Shown here: positions 1 to 10,000 of the stretch, in pieces
How positions within the stretch are numbered: position 1 is the first letter of the stretch
Layout of the letters: each line of letters begins with the position of its first letter
Source: Haematococcus lacustris
Lineage: Eukaryota > Chlorophyta > Chlorophyceae > Chlamydomonadales > Haematococcaceae
Direction: 5' to 3'
Length of the DNA stretch: 64,000 bases
NCBI GenBank assembly: GCA_030144725.1
Contig: JASKMD010000003.1
Location: forward strand, 15,516,582 to 15,580,581
The notes under the pieces: model-generated
Databases searched by the model: none
What the model was told of the DNA's origin: nothing
What the model saw: the letters and a program-made list of their open reading frames with translations, nothing else
Program-made: the position numbers and the translations under genes

Positions 1-1217
1 ACAAGGCCGGATGCTGGTGACCAGCTGGTATGCCTGGGGCAGGCTGAGGCCTGGGTGGAACCAGTGGAGGTAGGCGATCAGCAGGCCTGGCGCGCGGCCT
101 AGGCCCGCAGTGCAGTGCACGTACACCCTGAGGGGCAAGGCCAGGGGCAGGGTAGCAGGCGGCAGGGTAGCAGGCGGCGGTGGGTGAGAAGGGCTACTCA
201 ACACAGGTAGGGGAGCCAGGTGAGAGGGAGGGAGGGAGGGGGAGGGAGGGGGCTGCAGTGATGCCATACCACACTGGTCATGCACCTGGGCTGGGGTCCA
301 ACAGTGGACAGGCGTCAGGGGGCATGAGGCTGGAGTGGCAGCAACAGGTGGGTGCTAGTGATCAGGTAAGTAGTGGACATTACGCCCTGGCGCCTTTCCC
401 ATGTGCCGTTCATTCTCCATACGTTGCACTGCTGTACTGCACATGCTCTCAAAACTGGCATGGGGCTAATCCCTGTACCATCCTGTGATCCTGTAACCTG
501 CAATGATCCCTGTACCACCACTGCATGCACCTGCTGCCCCTAGCTTGGGGACACACCTGCCCCCATTGGCCAGCGCCTGGTGAAGTGCCTGAGCAGCTGA
601 TGGAAGGACCTTGCGCAGGCTGTGGGGGTCAAAGTCCTTCACAGGGCGGCGTAGGTGTTGGATGCCCAGCTCACTGCAGCGCCGTCGAATTTGGTCTGGA
701 TTCACGCCCCAGTACTGCATATCCTTGTCCTGCTGCAGCTGCACAAGGGGGGCGGAGCAGGCTAGGCAGTGAGGCAAGACACGTGCAGCAGAGCTCACAC
801 CTCTATTGCAGGCAACGTGACCATCAATGGACCAGCGGGCCAGTCAGGGGCATTCAACTGTCACCCAAGCATTGCAGTTCAGCACTGTATTACAACACAT
901 CTGATAGCTATACGTGCATCTTGACATGCATCTTTATGATTGATTGTAACACTGAAACTGTCGGCTACAAAAGTAGGAGAAAACCAAAGGGCCGTCAGAC
1001 GTGCCATTCCAGCCGCAACTGTGTCACTCTCTCCCTCTCTCGTGTGCAACAGCGATGACCGCTGCTGGTCACGGTAGCACTTTATAAGGGATGATAGACA
1101 CCTACCGACAAGATTGCCGTCAGCTGCAGGTCTTCCTTTAACTCCTGAATGTCCCCAGCGTGTCGGGGCTGGGAGCCGCAAAACAAACCCCGGGTGATCT
1201 CGTGGTAGTACAAGCCC
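1..1217 (-). CDS. LSF2: LSF2-like phosphoglucan phosphatase, 3 exons visible, partial
   Basis: Dual-specificity phosphatase of the SEX4/LSF group, which removes phosphate from starch-type glucan in the plastid. Minus-strand exons read 1217-1106, 738-557 and 127-1, with GT-AG introns between. Exon 1106-1217 gives the CGSQP...DIQELKEDLQLTAIL block. Exon 557-738 gives LQQDKDMQYWG, then RRPVKDFDP with the general-acid Asp. Exon 1-127 gives the active-site loop VHCTAGLGRAPG (HCx5R), then QLVTSIRPC at the edge. The RRPxKDFDPxSLR and AGLGRAPG versions match LSF2 better than SEX4, as I remember those families. The C-terminus lies outside the window. The transit-peptide exon should lie to the right, but I cannot find it, and a Fanzor element begins at 1461, so the 5' part may be displaced or lie beyond the element. 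Family call firm; LSF2 rather than another LSF is likely. Confidence 0.85.
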
Positions 1218-1388
1218 CTGCACCAGGACACACCTTGAAAGTGGTGAAGGGGGTGGCTGACAGGATGGCCCAAGAACCACCGCCAGGCAGGGTGGGGCGC
1301 AGCAGCTGGCACAGGTGGGTCAATCCTGAAGCCTAGGGTAGCTGTAGACAGTGGTTGTTTGAGGTAGTAACGGCTACGAATCTTGCAC

Positions 1389-1405
1389 AGGGCTGACTCG
1401 CTGAC
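1389..1405. repeat. 17-bp direct repeat, left copy (Fanzor flank)
   Basis: AGGGCTGACTCGCTGAC occurs here and again at 5081-5097, bracketing a 3.7-kb stretch that contains the Fanzor element. The length fits a target-site duplication, but the conserved Fanzor core ends 56 bp and 133 bp inside these repeats. Confidence 0.6.
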
Positions 1406-1536
1406 TCGCTGGCAACGTAGAACCGTGTATATTACTTGTGACAGAGCACTTGTGTGTTTTCACACATCCGTGTATTTTTCACGGGAAACCCAAGTTGCTA
1501 GAAAAGGCCACCGCCCGTCGCACTGCGCATCGCGTG

Positions 1537-4500
1537 ATGGCTAAGAAGAAGCGGAAGGGTAGGGACAAGAAACAGAAAGGTTCGTGTCCCCAGCCGACTG
1601 AGGGCTACGTGAATTACGCGCTGTGAGATAACCCGTCGCTCCTGTTGGTTCCATCGCAGGGTCTCGTTCCGCCCAAGGCAAGCAACGACAGAATCGTCGG
1701 GACGGCTGGACCACGCGTCGCCGTCAGGTGACGGCCCCGCCTTATGTGTCCCCGCACTGTTTGTGTTGACCTTGTCTTTTGTCTAGGCCTGTCAAAATGG
1801 CCTGTCAAAATGTCAATTGTGCTTGGCTGCAGGTTATCAAGGTCCCCGAGGGCGCAGTGCTGCGCGGCTGCAAGAAGACCAGGCGCAAGCTGCGGGAGCA
1901 CCTCCGGCTGCGGGCTGAAATCCACTCACAGCTCCGCGTCATCGCTTCGCTGTTTGTACTACGCATTTTTCTCACCTGCCTAGTGGGCTACCCCTCCCCG
2001 GGATATGCCAGCGCCCCTCAGCCTCCAGCCGTGCAGCCTCCCCAACCCCCTGATGCTCCCCCCCTACCCCCACTCCCACTGCCAGCAACTGCCCAGCCTG
2101 CCCAGCCTGCCAGCATGGAGTGTGACACTGACTCTGACTCCGAGTCAGACTGTGACTCTGAGCCAGAGCCACAATCTGACTCAGAGTCAGAGTCAGAACC
2201 CGAGCCAGTCACGCAACCCCCCCAAAGGCGCTGCAGCGCCCGCCTGGCAGCCCTTGCACCCGCAGCACCCACAGGCCCTCCCTTGCCCCTTGATTGCGAG
2301 GACCCCCTGATGCTCAGGCAGCTCAAGGACTTCTGCAAGTTCTTCGCCAACCCAAACTTCAAGACATGCTACAACCAGCTGCAGCGGCGCCTTGGGCGCA
2401 ACCGCCACCCCATGCTCATGCCAGCCTTTGAGGACCCCAGCAACCAGGCGCTGCTGGCCAAGCTGCAGGAGCTGGGCAGCACCAAACTGACGGGTTTCCA
2501 CAACACCCTCGACGCACACTCGATGCAGCTGGCGGTGGCCATGCAGCAGCACTACTCCAACCCAGGCAAGTAATGATGGTGACTAGACCCTAGACTTGGA
2601 CCTGGACCTGGACCTGACCTTATACCTGACCTTATACTTGACCTGACCTGACCTGGACCTGACCTTATACCTGACCTTATACTTGACCTGACCTGACCTG
2701 ACCTGACCTGACCTGACCTGACCTGACCTGACCTGACCTGCAGAGCGCATTGTCAAGCTGTACGCCAAGGCAGCCAGGGCCAAGCTAGGCTGGAGCGGGG
2801 AGGAGGCACAGCTGTTCATCAGGATGGCGTGCGGGTATGGCATCAACGCCCACAGCTCGGAGCTGAAGGCAGCAACCCTGGACAAGGGCCATGTGGCGGA
2901 CCTGATAGAGGAGGCCAACACGCACCGTCGCCTACTGGGCATGAAGAAGGAAGGCTCCCTGCAGGACACCCTGCCCCTGCCCTGCCGCATGCGCCATGCA
3001 GTGCATGTGTGCCGGTGGCTAGAGCGGTGGCAGCAGCCCCACAAACCCCCTGTGCCAGGGCAGCCAAAGCGCGGCAAGAGGCGTGGGGTTGGTCTCCGGA
3101 CCCTGACCTGCCCACCCCCCTTCACCCTCACCCCCATGGCCAGGGTGGGGGTGCACTTCGTCAAGGTGGACAGCAGGGTGCTGCATGGGGTGTGCCAGCA
3201 GCTGGGCCTGACCAAGGAAACCCGGGAAGCTTTCACCTCAGAGCCAGCACTGAGCCATCACTGGGCCAGGTGGTTCAACACCAACAAGCTTCGCAACAAG
3301 GGGTTTGCTTTCGAGAGGTTGGTTGACACAGATGGTGTCAGCGTGTGCGTGCACTACACGCGCCCCCTTCCCCCTCCTCTAGCCCCAGCTCCAGCTGCCA
3401 GCAGCACCAGCAGCCGCCCAAGTGCAGCAGCAGCAGCGGCCCATGCAGTGGGGCTCCCCCACATAGGCAGGGGCATAGCTGAGATGCGTGAGTTTGTGTT
3501 TGACCCAGACACACAGATTGGGGTGGGCATCGACCCTGGCGTCACCCAGGCAGTCAGCGCAGCCTCTGGGGTGTGGGATCCAGCAACAGGCCAGCTAAAG
3601 GCAGACCAGCTGCGCCGGTGGAAGCTGACCAAGGGCGAAGTGAAGCATGCCAGCGGCCTGAACAATGCCCGCCGTGACACAGAGCGGTGGCTGGCTCCAA
3701 TTAAGCCCCACCTCCAGCACCTGGCAGCTGCAAGCTCAGCTGGCACCTCCCTGGAGGCCAACCTGAAGCACATCACTGTCGCGCTGGCCACCTGGGACGC
3801 GGTGTGGGAGGTGTACGTGGACCCCAAGTGGGCACGGCAGCGGCTGAGGCTGTACGGAGCCCAGGACCGGGCGCTGGGGCAGTTCTTCAACAAGGTGAGG
3901 GTGGGTGGGTGAGTGAGTAGGTGTGTGGGAGGGAGGGTAAGGGACTGAGAGGTGGCGGTCGGGCATGAAGTGAAAGAGTGCTTGACTGTGCCCTGCCTAA
4001 CCAGGTGTCACCATGTCAGCCACCACATGTGTGCCTTGTGTGCATGGCTGCAGTTGGAGGAGCAGATGGCGGAGCTGGCCATGAAGCGCCACAAGCGTGC
4101 CATGCAGCTGGTGGTGTTCTTTGGAGCAGCTACCATTGGCACTGGGGGTGGGTGGGGTGCTGACGCGGTGCTGCGTGCCTGCCGCAAGGTGGTGTGCAGG
4201 CCCAGGGGCAAAGACCAGGATGGGGGTAGGGTGGTGCTTGTGGATGAGCACCGCACCAGCCGGGTCAGCTCAGCAGTGAATGGCAAGCAGCCCTGTGAGG
4301 TGGAGCTGAACACACTCAGTGCCACCAGGCCTGCAGGCTGGAAGCCCCCAGCAGGGCAGGTGGAAGAGCGCCTGGTGCGTCCAGCCTGGAGCCAGGAACG
4401 TGGCCAGCCAGTGCGGGGCCTGGTGTGGTGCCCGGTAGTGGCCCCCCGCAAGCCCCCACAGGCCCCACGCAGCAGCCAGGCAGCCACACAGCCAGCAGCC

Positions 4501-4824
4501 TCAGAGCCAGGGCCTAGCACTCACCCTCCAGCCAAGCGCAGCAAGTCGGCAGCTGAGCCCACCAAGGGCAAGGGCAAGGGCAAGGTTGCCAAAGCCAAGC
4601 CAGCACCGCAGCCAGGCAGGTGGCTGGACAGGGACTGCAATGCAGCGCTAAACGTGCAACGCATTGGGGAGAGCAGGTGGCGGCCGCTGGAGCTGTGCTT
4701 CTGGCCAGACCAGGGAGCGCTGCCAGCCAAGGGCAAGGAGTACCCTGGCCTGGGCTACAAGCGGCTGCGAGACAAGCCCCCCAAGCCCCAGGAGCAGCAG
4801 CAGCAGCCTGCTGAGGCACAGTAG
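1537..4824 (+). CDS. Fanzor (eukaryotic TnpB-like RuvC nuclease), 4 exons
   Basis: Exons 1537-1622, 1787-2565, 2744-3894 and 4054-4824 join in phase to 2787 nt, 928 aa. Introns 1 and 3 are GT-AG; intron 2 is GC-AG. Order: lysine-rich start (residues 3-14), Pro-rich then Ser/Asp/Glu-rich tract (about 100-175), helical N-terminal half, RuvC-I GIDPG (D552), FFGAATIG (about 694-701), VDEHRTSR (E737, TS at 740-741), RuvC-III DRDCNAA (D866), ELCFW. No acidic residue stands at the classical RuvC-II place in FGAATIG; E737 could be the relocated glutamate reported for Fanzors. The expected C4 zinc finger is degenerate: TSRVSSAV and WCPVV retain one of the usual cysteines. A 60-aa Lys/Pro-rich insert with an NLS-like KRSK precedes RuvC-III. 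Family members are RNA-guided DNA nucleases; activity here is unknown. The exon 1/2 junction is the least certain. Confidence 0.85.
2590..2740 (+). repeat. CCTGA/CTTATA tandem repeat filling Fanzor intron 2
   Basis: Pentamers ACCTG and the longer ACCTTATACCTG variants fill most of the 178-nt intron 2566-2743. The donor is CCCAG|GCAAGT (GC donor) and the acceptor CTGCAG|AG. The same donor and a similar array appear inverted at 33490-33610; the donor also recurs at about 61800. Confidence 0.85.
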
Positions 4825-4947
4825 TGTGTGCCCCCTTTGTTGAGCTGTCATCAGCTTACAATTAGTGCATGTTTTGTCATGCCAACTCTACACATCGCCC
4901 TCGTGGTCAGGCAATATTGTAGGTGGTAGGCGGGCTCATGTGCCATG
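4825..4947 (+). ncRNA. Fanzor 3' tail, candidate guide-RNA (omega-RNA-like) region
   Basis: These 123 nt directly follow the Fanzor stop and are retained almost unchanged in the copy at 12047-12175, after which similarity ends abruptly. TnpB and Fanzor guide RNAs normally come from the 3' end of the gene and run to the element's end, so this is the place to expect one. A small hairpin AGCTG-TCAT-CAGCT lies about 25 nt after the stop; the other copy changes only the loop (TTAT). The coding part is equally conserved, so conservation alone does not prove an RNA. Confidence 0.4.
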
Positions 4948-5080
4948 TGCACTGGGTTTACTCCACACAGCCCAATAACACTGTTTGAGTCAGATCTAGT
5001 TAGTGGCTGCTAGTGGCTGCTAGTGGCACCTAGTAGGTACTTCTGATCCGGCTCAAATGGAGGCCCTAGTGAGGGACAAG

Positions 5081-5097
5081 AGGGCTGACTCGCTGAC
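5081..5097. repeat. 17-bp direct repeat, right copy (Fanzor flank)
   Basis: Exact match to 1389-1405. The bases on either side differ (C...T on the left copy, G...A on the right), so the shared block is exactly 17 bp. Confidence 0.6.
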
Positions 5098-5504
5098 ACC
5101 ACCTTCTATGGTTGTGACACTGCTGACAGCTGCTGACGTGCTCAACCGCGCACCGCGAATAATCGTAGTCGAACACTCTGTCCTTCCATCCCATCGCGTC
5201 CTTCATCTGGCGACTATAGGCATTAGACAACGGGTCGAGGTGCCCCTGCTCAGTTCTAACTTGGGAGGCAGTGGCTGCAGCTACGGGAGGTGCCAACAAC
5301 ATTGCTTCGCGGCCGCGGCCACGACGTGCAGGTAGGGCTTTCTGTGCTAAGCCTGGGCCAGCAGCCGCAGATGTCGCAGAAGGGGCACGTAATGCTTGCT
5401 GCATAGTATGGGCCGTAGGGATCAGAAGCTGCATAATATTTCGTGCGGCTCAAATTCTGCTACCGAATTTTGCGAGTTTACCTTTTGCATGTACCTTTTC
5501 CCAC

Positions 5505-5536
5505 ACCATCGTCGTCGCAAACAAGACGACGATGGT
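5505..5536. repeat. 12-bp perfect hairpin
   Basis: ACCATCGTCGTC and GACGACGATGGT are separated by an 8-nt loop (GCAAACAA). Function unknown. Confidence 0.7.
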
Positions 5537-5750
5537 TCGATGCAGCCCCTTGCCCGATATGGCTACTTGGATGTGCCCATTAGCAACTTGGGCATCAAAC
5601 GCTGTCCACCCGCTTCGTGGTCCACCCGCCCCGTGATGGCTGTGATGCATTAGACTTCTAAGATGACTTCATCAACATCAGTGTGCCCTCGCGCGGTTGG
5701 CGGGCAATATTGGTTGGTATTGGGTTGGTATTGGATGTCTCCTAAGCAAG

Positions 5751-6291
5751 TGCTTCGAAGGCACCCACGCAACTTGCCGGCCGGCACTTGTATTTTATAA
5801 GGTCTTATGGTTGTGACAGCTGCCCCGGATGGTGCAGAATTAGGGCGCGACCGATCATATGACTTGCTGAGGAATTGGGCATATGACTGAATATGATGGC
5901 TTAAAGATGTGATATGTCCGGGTCTGTAGTCAAGAGGATGATGTAGCAGATCGCCACACCACCCCACCTGGGAACCCGAGTGTACAGAGGGTTTGACGTC
6001 CTCCAAACCAGTATCATTCTCAGTTGCAACTAGTAACACTCTTCTACTCTCCGCCAAATTAGATCACGGTTGAGACCGTGGTTGAAACCAGGTTGTGACC
6101 ACGGCAACGAGGTTACGGGGTTTTGCGAGTTTTGGCTTAATTACATTTCATCATATTCCATCATGCTTGATCATATGGGGTCATATCTTGAAGATTACTT
6201 CGGGCGCGCCTTATGCAGAATACATTCACCATCACCACCGTATCGTATTAAAAAGTGCCGGCCGGCAAGTTGCGTGGGTGCCTTCGAAGCA
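5751..6291. mobile_element. Unknown element with perfect 37-bp inverted repeats
   Basis: Positions 5751-5787 and 6255-6291 are exact reverse complements over 37 bp; each arm includes the palindrome GCCGGCCGGC. The 467-bp interior has no clear gene; it holds several CATATGA-type words and a CCGTGGT/ACCACGG hairpin near 6075-6106. The structure suggests a small non-autonomous TIR or foldback element. I find no target duplication and no second copy in the window. Confidence 0.6.
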
Positions 6292-7008
6292 GCTGCTGGT
6301 TACTGCCACAACAAGAGTCCGCGCTTAAGCCATGCCACGCGGGGCTAAAGCAATCGGCCTGCTCCCGGAGCAGTCGGTCGCATGTTCCGGTTTTACATGC
6401 AATAACATCAAAGTTGGGAGGCCCTGACTTTCCGACGTCGCCGTCCTGCCCAGACATCAAGGACAGGCTGCGGGACTGGCTGCGCTGCTCTTAGCTGCTC
6501 CTTTCCCGCGTGACATGTAGCCTCTGTATCGCTGTATTTTATCGATACAAAAAATACGCGTTTGCCCGTGTATTTTCTTGTATTACCTGTATCGATACAC
6601 GTATTACCCATGATTGCATACATGTACGTACATCAGACGCTCACTAGCTATACGACCCTGCACACCAGCTGCTTGGCCTGCGTGAACTTGCACTTGCGTT
6701 GGGTTCGGTGTGCTCTCTGTGTAAATTGCCCTGAACAGTCGCTGCCGCTGAAATCACCACGCTTCTTCTCCGACCACATAAGCAACTGTGCTGCATAAGC
6801 TGCCGCGTGAGGATCTTTGAGTCCCCATTCACTCGTATCATCTCTCTTGAAAATCAGCTATAGTTAGTATAGCCCAAAGTAGGCCATACCTAGGCTGACA
6901 GCCAGGCTTCGTAATTCGTCAGACATGTGGGACTTGTGCTCGGGACTTGACGTCCACATTCCGCGTATCGCTTAGGTAGTCGCCGAACCGTCCTGGCAGG
7001 CAGGCGCG
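6292..7008. other. Upstream region of the exchanger gene
   Basis: No coding frame that I can support. A 12-bp palindrome TGTATCGATACA sits at 6588-6599 within a TGTAT-rich patch (about 6525-6610). The region should contain the exchanger promoter and possibly a 5' exon, but no TATA box or splice pair stands out. Confidence 0.4.
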
Positions 7009-10000
7009 ATGTCATACGACGCACTGCACAAACTGGTCATAGATAGCCTGCCCGAGTGCGACTTGGAGGTGTCTGGGGCATGTTGGACGTCGCCTCCTAG
7101 CAATGACGGGGGAGGCCTCTTCTTGTACAGCGTAGGTTGCTGCAGCTGCTGTCTTATCTACGCCTTAACCACAACATGCAGCACCTTGTGAAGAGTATAA
7201 GACAAGGGAGCTATTTTGCATGTTTGTTACAGGATGACCGTGAAGCGTGCCAAGGAAGTTGGATCCTACTACAGGGGTTTGACCTATTGCCACGAGGGCT
7301 CCTTATCTTTGTCTACTCGTTGGCACTAGTGTGGGTCTTCTTTGGGGTGTCTCTTTGCTCCGGTAAGTCATCTCCAGCAGGATGTGTGGCTCACTGTTGC
7401 TATGATATACAGTCAGTCATTCCAGGTACAGGTTGCCGCCATGTCTCATCTTTTTTACTTTCCTTGCATTCATACATTTCAGACGCTTTCATGGGAGGCA
7501 TCGAGGTCATCACCAGCCGTACCCACAAAGTGAAGAAACGTGACCTGAAGACCGGAGGTCAGAAGTCTTCAGCTGCAAATGCATCCAAAGGCATCTGCCA
7601 ACACCATGTTGTGCTTGCCTGCACTAATGCAGAGGAGTACAGTGAGGAAGTGCCTGTGTGGAACTGGGTCGTGGCAAACATTACACTCATGGCTCTGGGC
7701 ACCTCTGCCCCAGAGATCATGTTGGCGTGAGTCTACAAGCTAGCAGTGTCAAGCTAGAACAACAAAGATGCAGGCTAGCTAAGCATTTAAAGGCTGTAGC
7801 ATCTGGGAACTGGCAGCAGCCAGCCATTAACCTGTCCACCTCTGCTCCTGCAGCACGGTGGAGGCTGTCCTCACCCTGGGGCAGAAGCCAGGAGAGCTGG
7901 GGCCCAGCTGCATTGTAGGCAGCGCCTCCTACAATGTGAGTACTAGGGCTGCAGTGTCTGCTCTGCACCCTGTCATGCCTGCCTCTTGCTGACTTGTGCT
8001 CTGCCATGGTCCCTTGCAGTTCTTCGCCATCACAGCGGTGAGTGCCATGCTGAGGTCAAAGGCCCTGCGGCGCAGGCGCTGTGGCAAACGGAGGTGCCAT
8101 GCAGGGTCATGCAGCAATGGGCACAACACAATTGGCTCACTGCACAAGCTGGTCACTGCAGACGCTGGTATGCACAACAAGGTCCATCTCAGCCAACTCT
8201 GCTTAGATCGTAGAGTCCACGTCTGTATAACTGTATGCCCCTGAGCGCCCGTAATGCAGGTCTGCCACCTCAGCTTGCGGCCAGGGCAATTCAAGAAGAT
8301 TGAGCAGTACCGGGTGTTTGTGACAACTGCCATATGGTCCGTGTGGAGCAATGTGTGGATGCTGCTCGTGTACCAGGTCAGGCGTTGCGCTGCTGCGGCT
8401 AGCCCATCACAATAACATGCAACAGGGTTTACCGTGCAGGTCACCGGACTGTGGGCTGCCCTCTTTACATCCTAGTCTGTGGGCCCCTATGCCAGTTGCA
8501 CCTGCATGACCCAGGACTTGTGTGCAGACAACTTACCTTGGGTGCATGTGCAGGTCATATCGCCTGGTGAGATTGAGCCCTGGGAGGCCTGGTTGACGCT
8601 GGGCCAGTTCCCCGTAAGTCCTCTCTTCCATCGCCTGTCAAGGTTATGATGCACCCACTCCCTGACCAGCTGACCAGTCAGTTGCTGATGTGTTACCTAA
8701 CCTCAACGGCTGCTGCTGCTGCTGCTCCTGCTGCTGCAATAGGTGCTTGTCCTTACTGCTTACATCATGGACAAGCAGCCCTGGAAGTCAAATCAAGTTT
8801 CAGGCACAGACGGAGTCAGGTCAGGCCAGATGTGGGTAACAACCTGACGTTGCGCAACAATTGCACGTTGCAATCAAGGCCAGTGACTTGCCATCCTGTA
8901 TTTTTATGATGCAAGGACACTTGTCTGCCACAGGCACATCAATGTTGCTTCTGAGAACAAGCAGGCGCTGGGACCGAGCCTGATGCAAGAATCCCCATCT
9001 TCTGGGCGCAGACGGTCTGTCCTGCATTATCGCATGCTGGCCCTCAGGAGCATGGCAGGTAGGCCTCTTCCCATGGCTGGAGTCAAGCATGGGTTGCGTG
9101 GGCTGCACCAAACCCTATATGAGCCATGCTTGCCCAGGGGAACCCAAGGCGGTGGACATGCTACGGGCTCTGGAGGCCCCCCACGAGGTCGAGATGTTGT
9201 TCTCGTCCCCAAACATTGGAGGCAGCGTTGCGCCCTCATCACACTGCAAGATTGGGTTTGGCAGCCTGCACTACAGCGTGCTGGAGGCACAGGGGGCTGC
9301 TAGGTGCGCTCTGCCCCACCCACTCCTGCCTTCCATCCTTCATTCCAGATAGTGCTGCTTGACACTTGTGCATGATGTCTGTGTTTTGTTTCTTGCTTCT
9401 GGAGCATGCCTGTAGCATGCCCACAGAGTGTATCAGACTTTGACGCTGGGGACGTGCTCCATGGCGTGCTTGCAGGGTCACTGTCCAGCGGTATGATGGG
9501 GACCTGTCGCAGCCTTGCCGCATCCAGTACTGCACCAAGGATGGCACCGCGGTGTCAGGGCTTGACTATGAGCCCATTGCGGTGGGTGCTCTACGCTGCT
9601 ACCTCCTTCACATCACAGCAGCACGATTGCATCCAAGCGCCTCTTGCAGGGCGTCTTGTACTTCAAACCTGGTCAGACAGAGCTGGAGCTGGTGATCAAG
9701 ATTGTGGACGATGACATGTGAGCTGCTCCGCATCCCCCAAACAACATGCACTCGATAAGCAATGAACACCAACGAACATCTGGACCTGATCACCAATGCG
9801 GTTTGCGGTGCGCTGCAGGTCCGAGCCTGATGTTACATTCTCTGTTGAGCTGCAACAGATAGCCGGGGAAGCAACCTGCATTGTACAGCCCTTGGTGAGC
9901 ATGGTCAGCATCATGTTGCTGCAGTCGCTGACCAGTGCCGGTCACAAGTGGGCCAGGGCGATGACCAGTGGTGCATGGCTTCCTTGAACGTGATTTATGC

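Larger units (their letters stand above)
1461..4947 (+). mobile_element. Fanzor element, near-complete copy 1
   Basis: The limits come from where similarity to the other copies in this window stops. The left limit near 1461 matches the inverted fragment ending about 54250; the right limit at 4947 matches the antisense fragment whose end is at 12047. The unit carries one four-exon gene and a 123-nt 3' non-coding tail. No clear terminal inverted repeat is visible. The start contains GTGT...ACAC and CCGTGTATTTTTCACGG-type palindromes. No second transposase gene is present, so the element is probably non-autonomous or uses a route I cannot see. Confidence 0.75.
4948..5750. other. Intergenic stretch, no gene seen
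   Basis: No convincing coding frame. It contains a short AGTGGCTGCT tandem repeat near 5000-5035, the right 17-bp Fanzor flank at 5081-5097 and a strong hairpin at 5505-5536. Confidence 0.6.

Noticed and set aside
1438..1626. Separate small basic-protein gene (MAKKKRK)
   Set aside because: It is the first exon of the Fanzor gene; the in-phase joining of all four exons supports this, and an inverted copy accompanies the other Fanzor fragment at 53748-54250.
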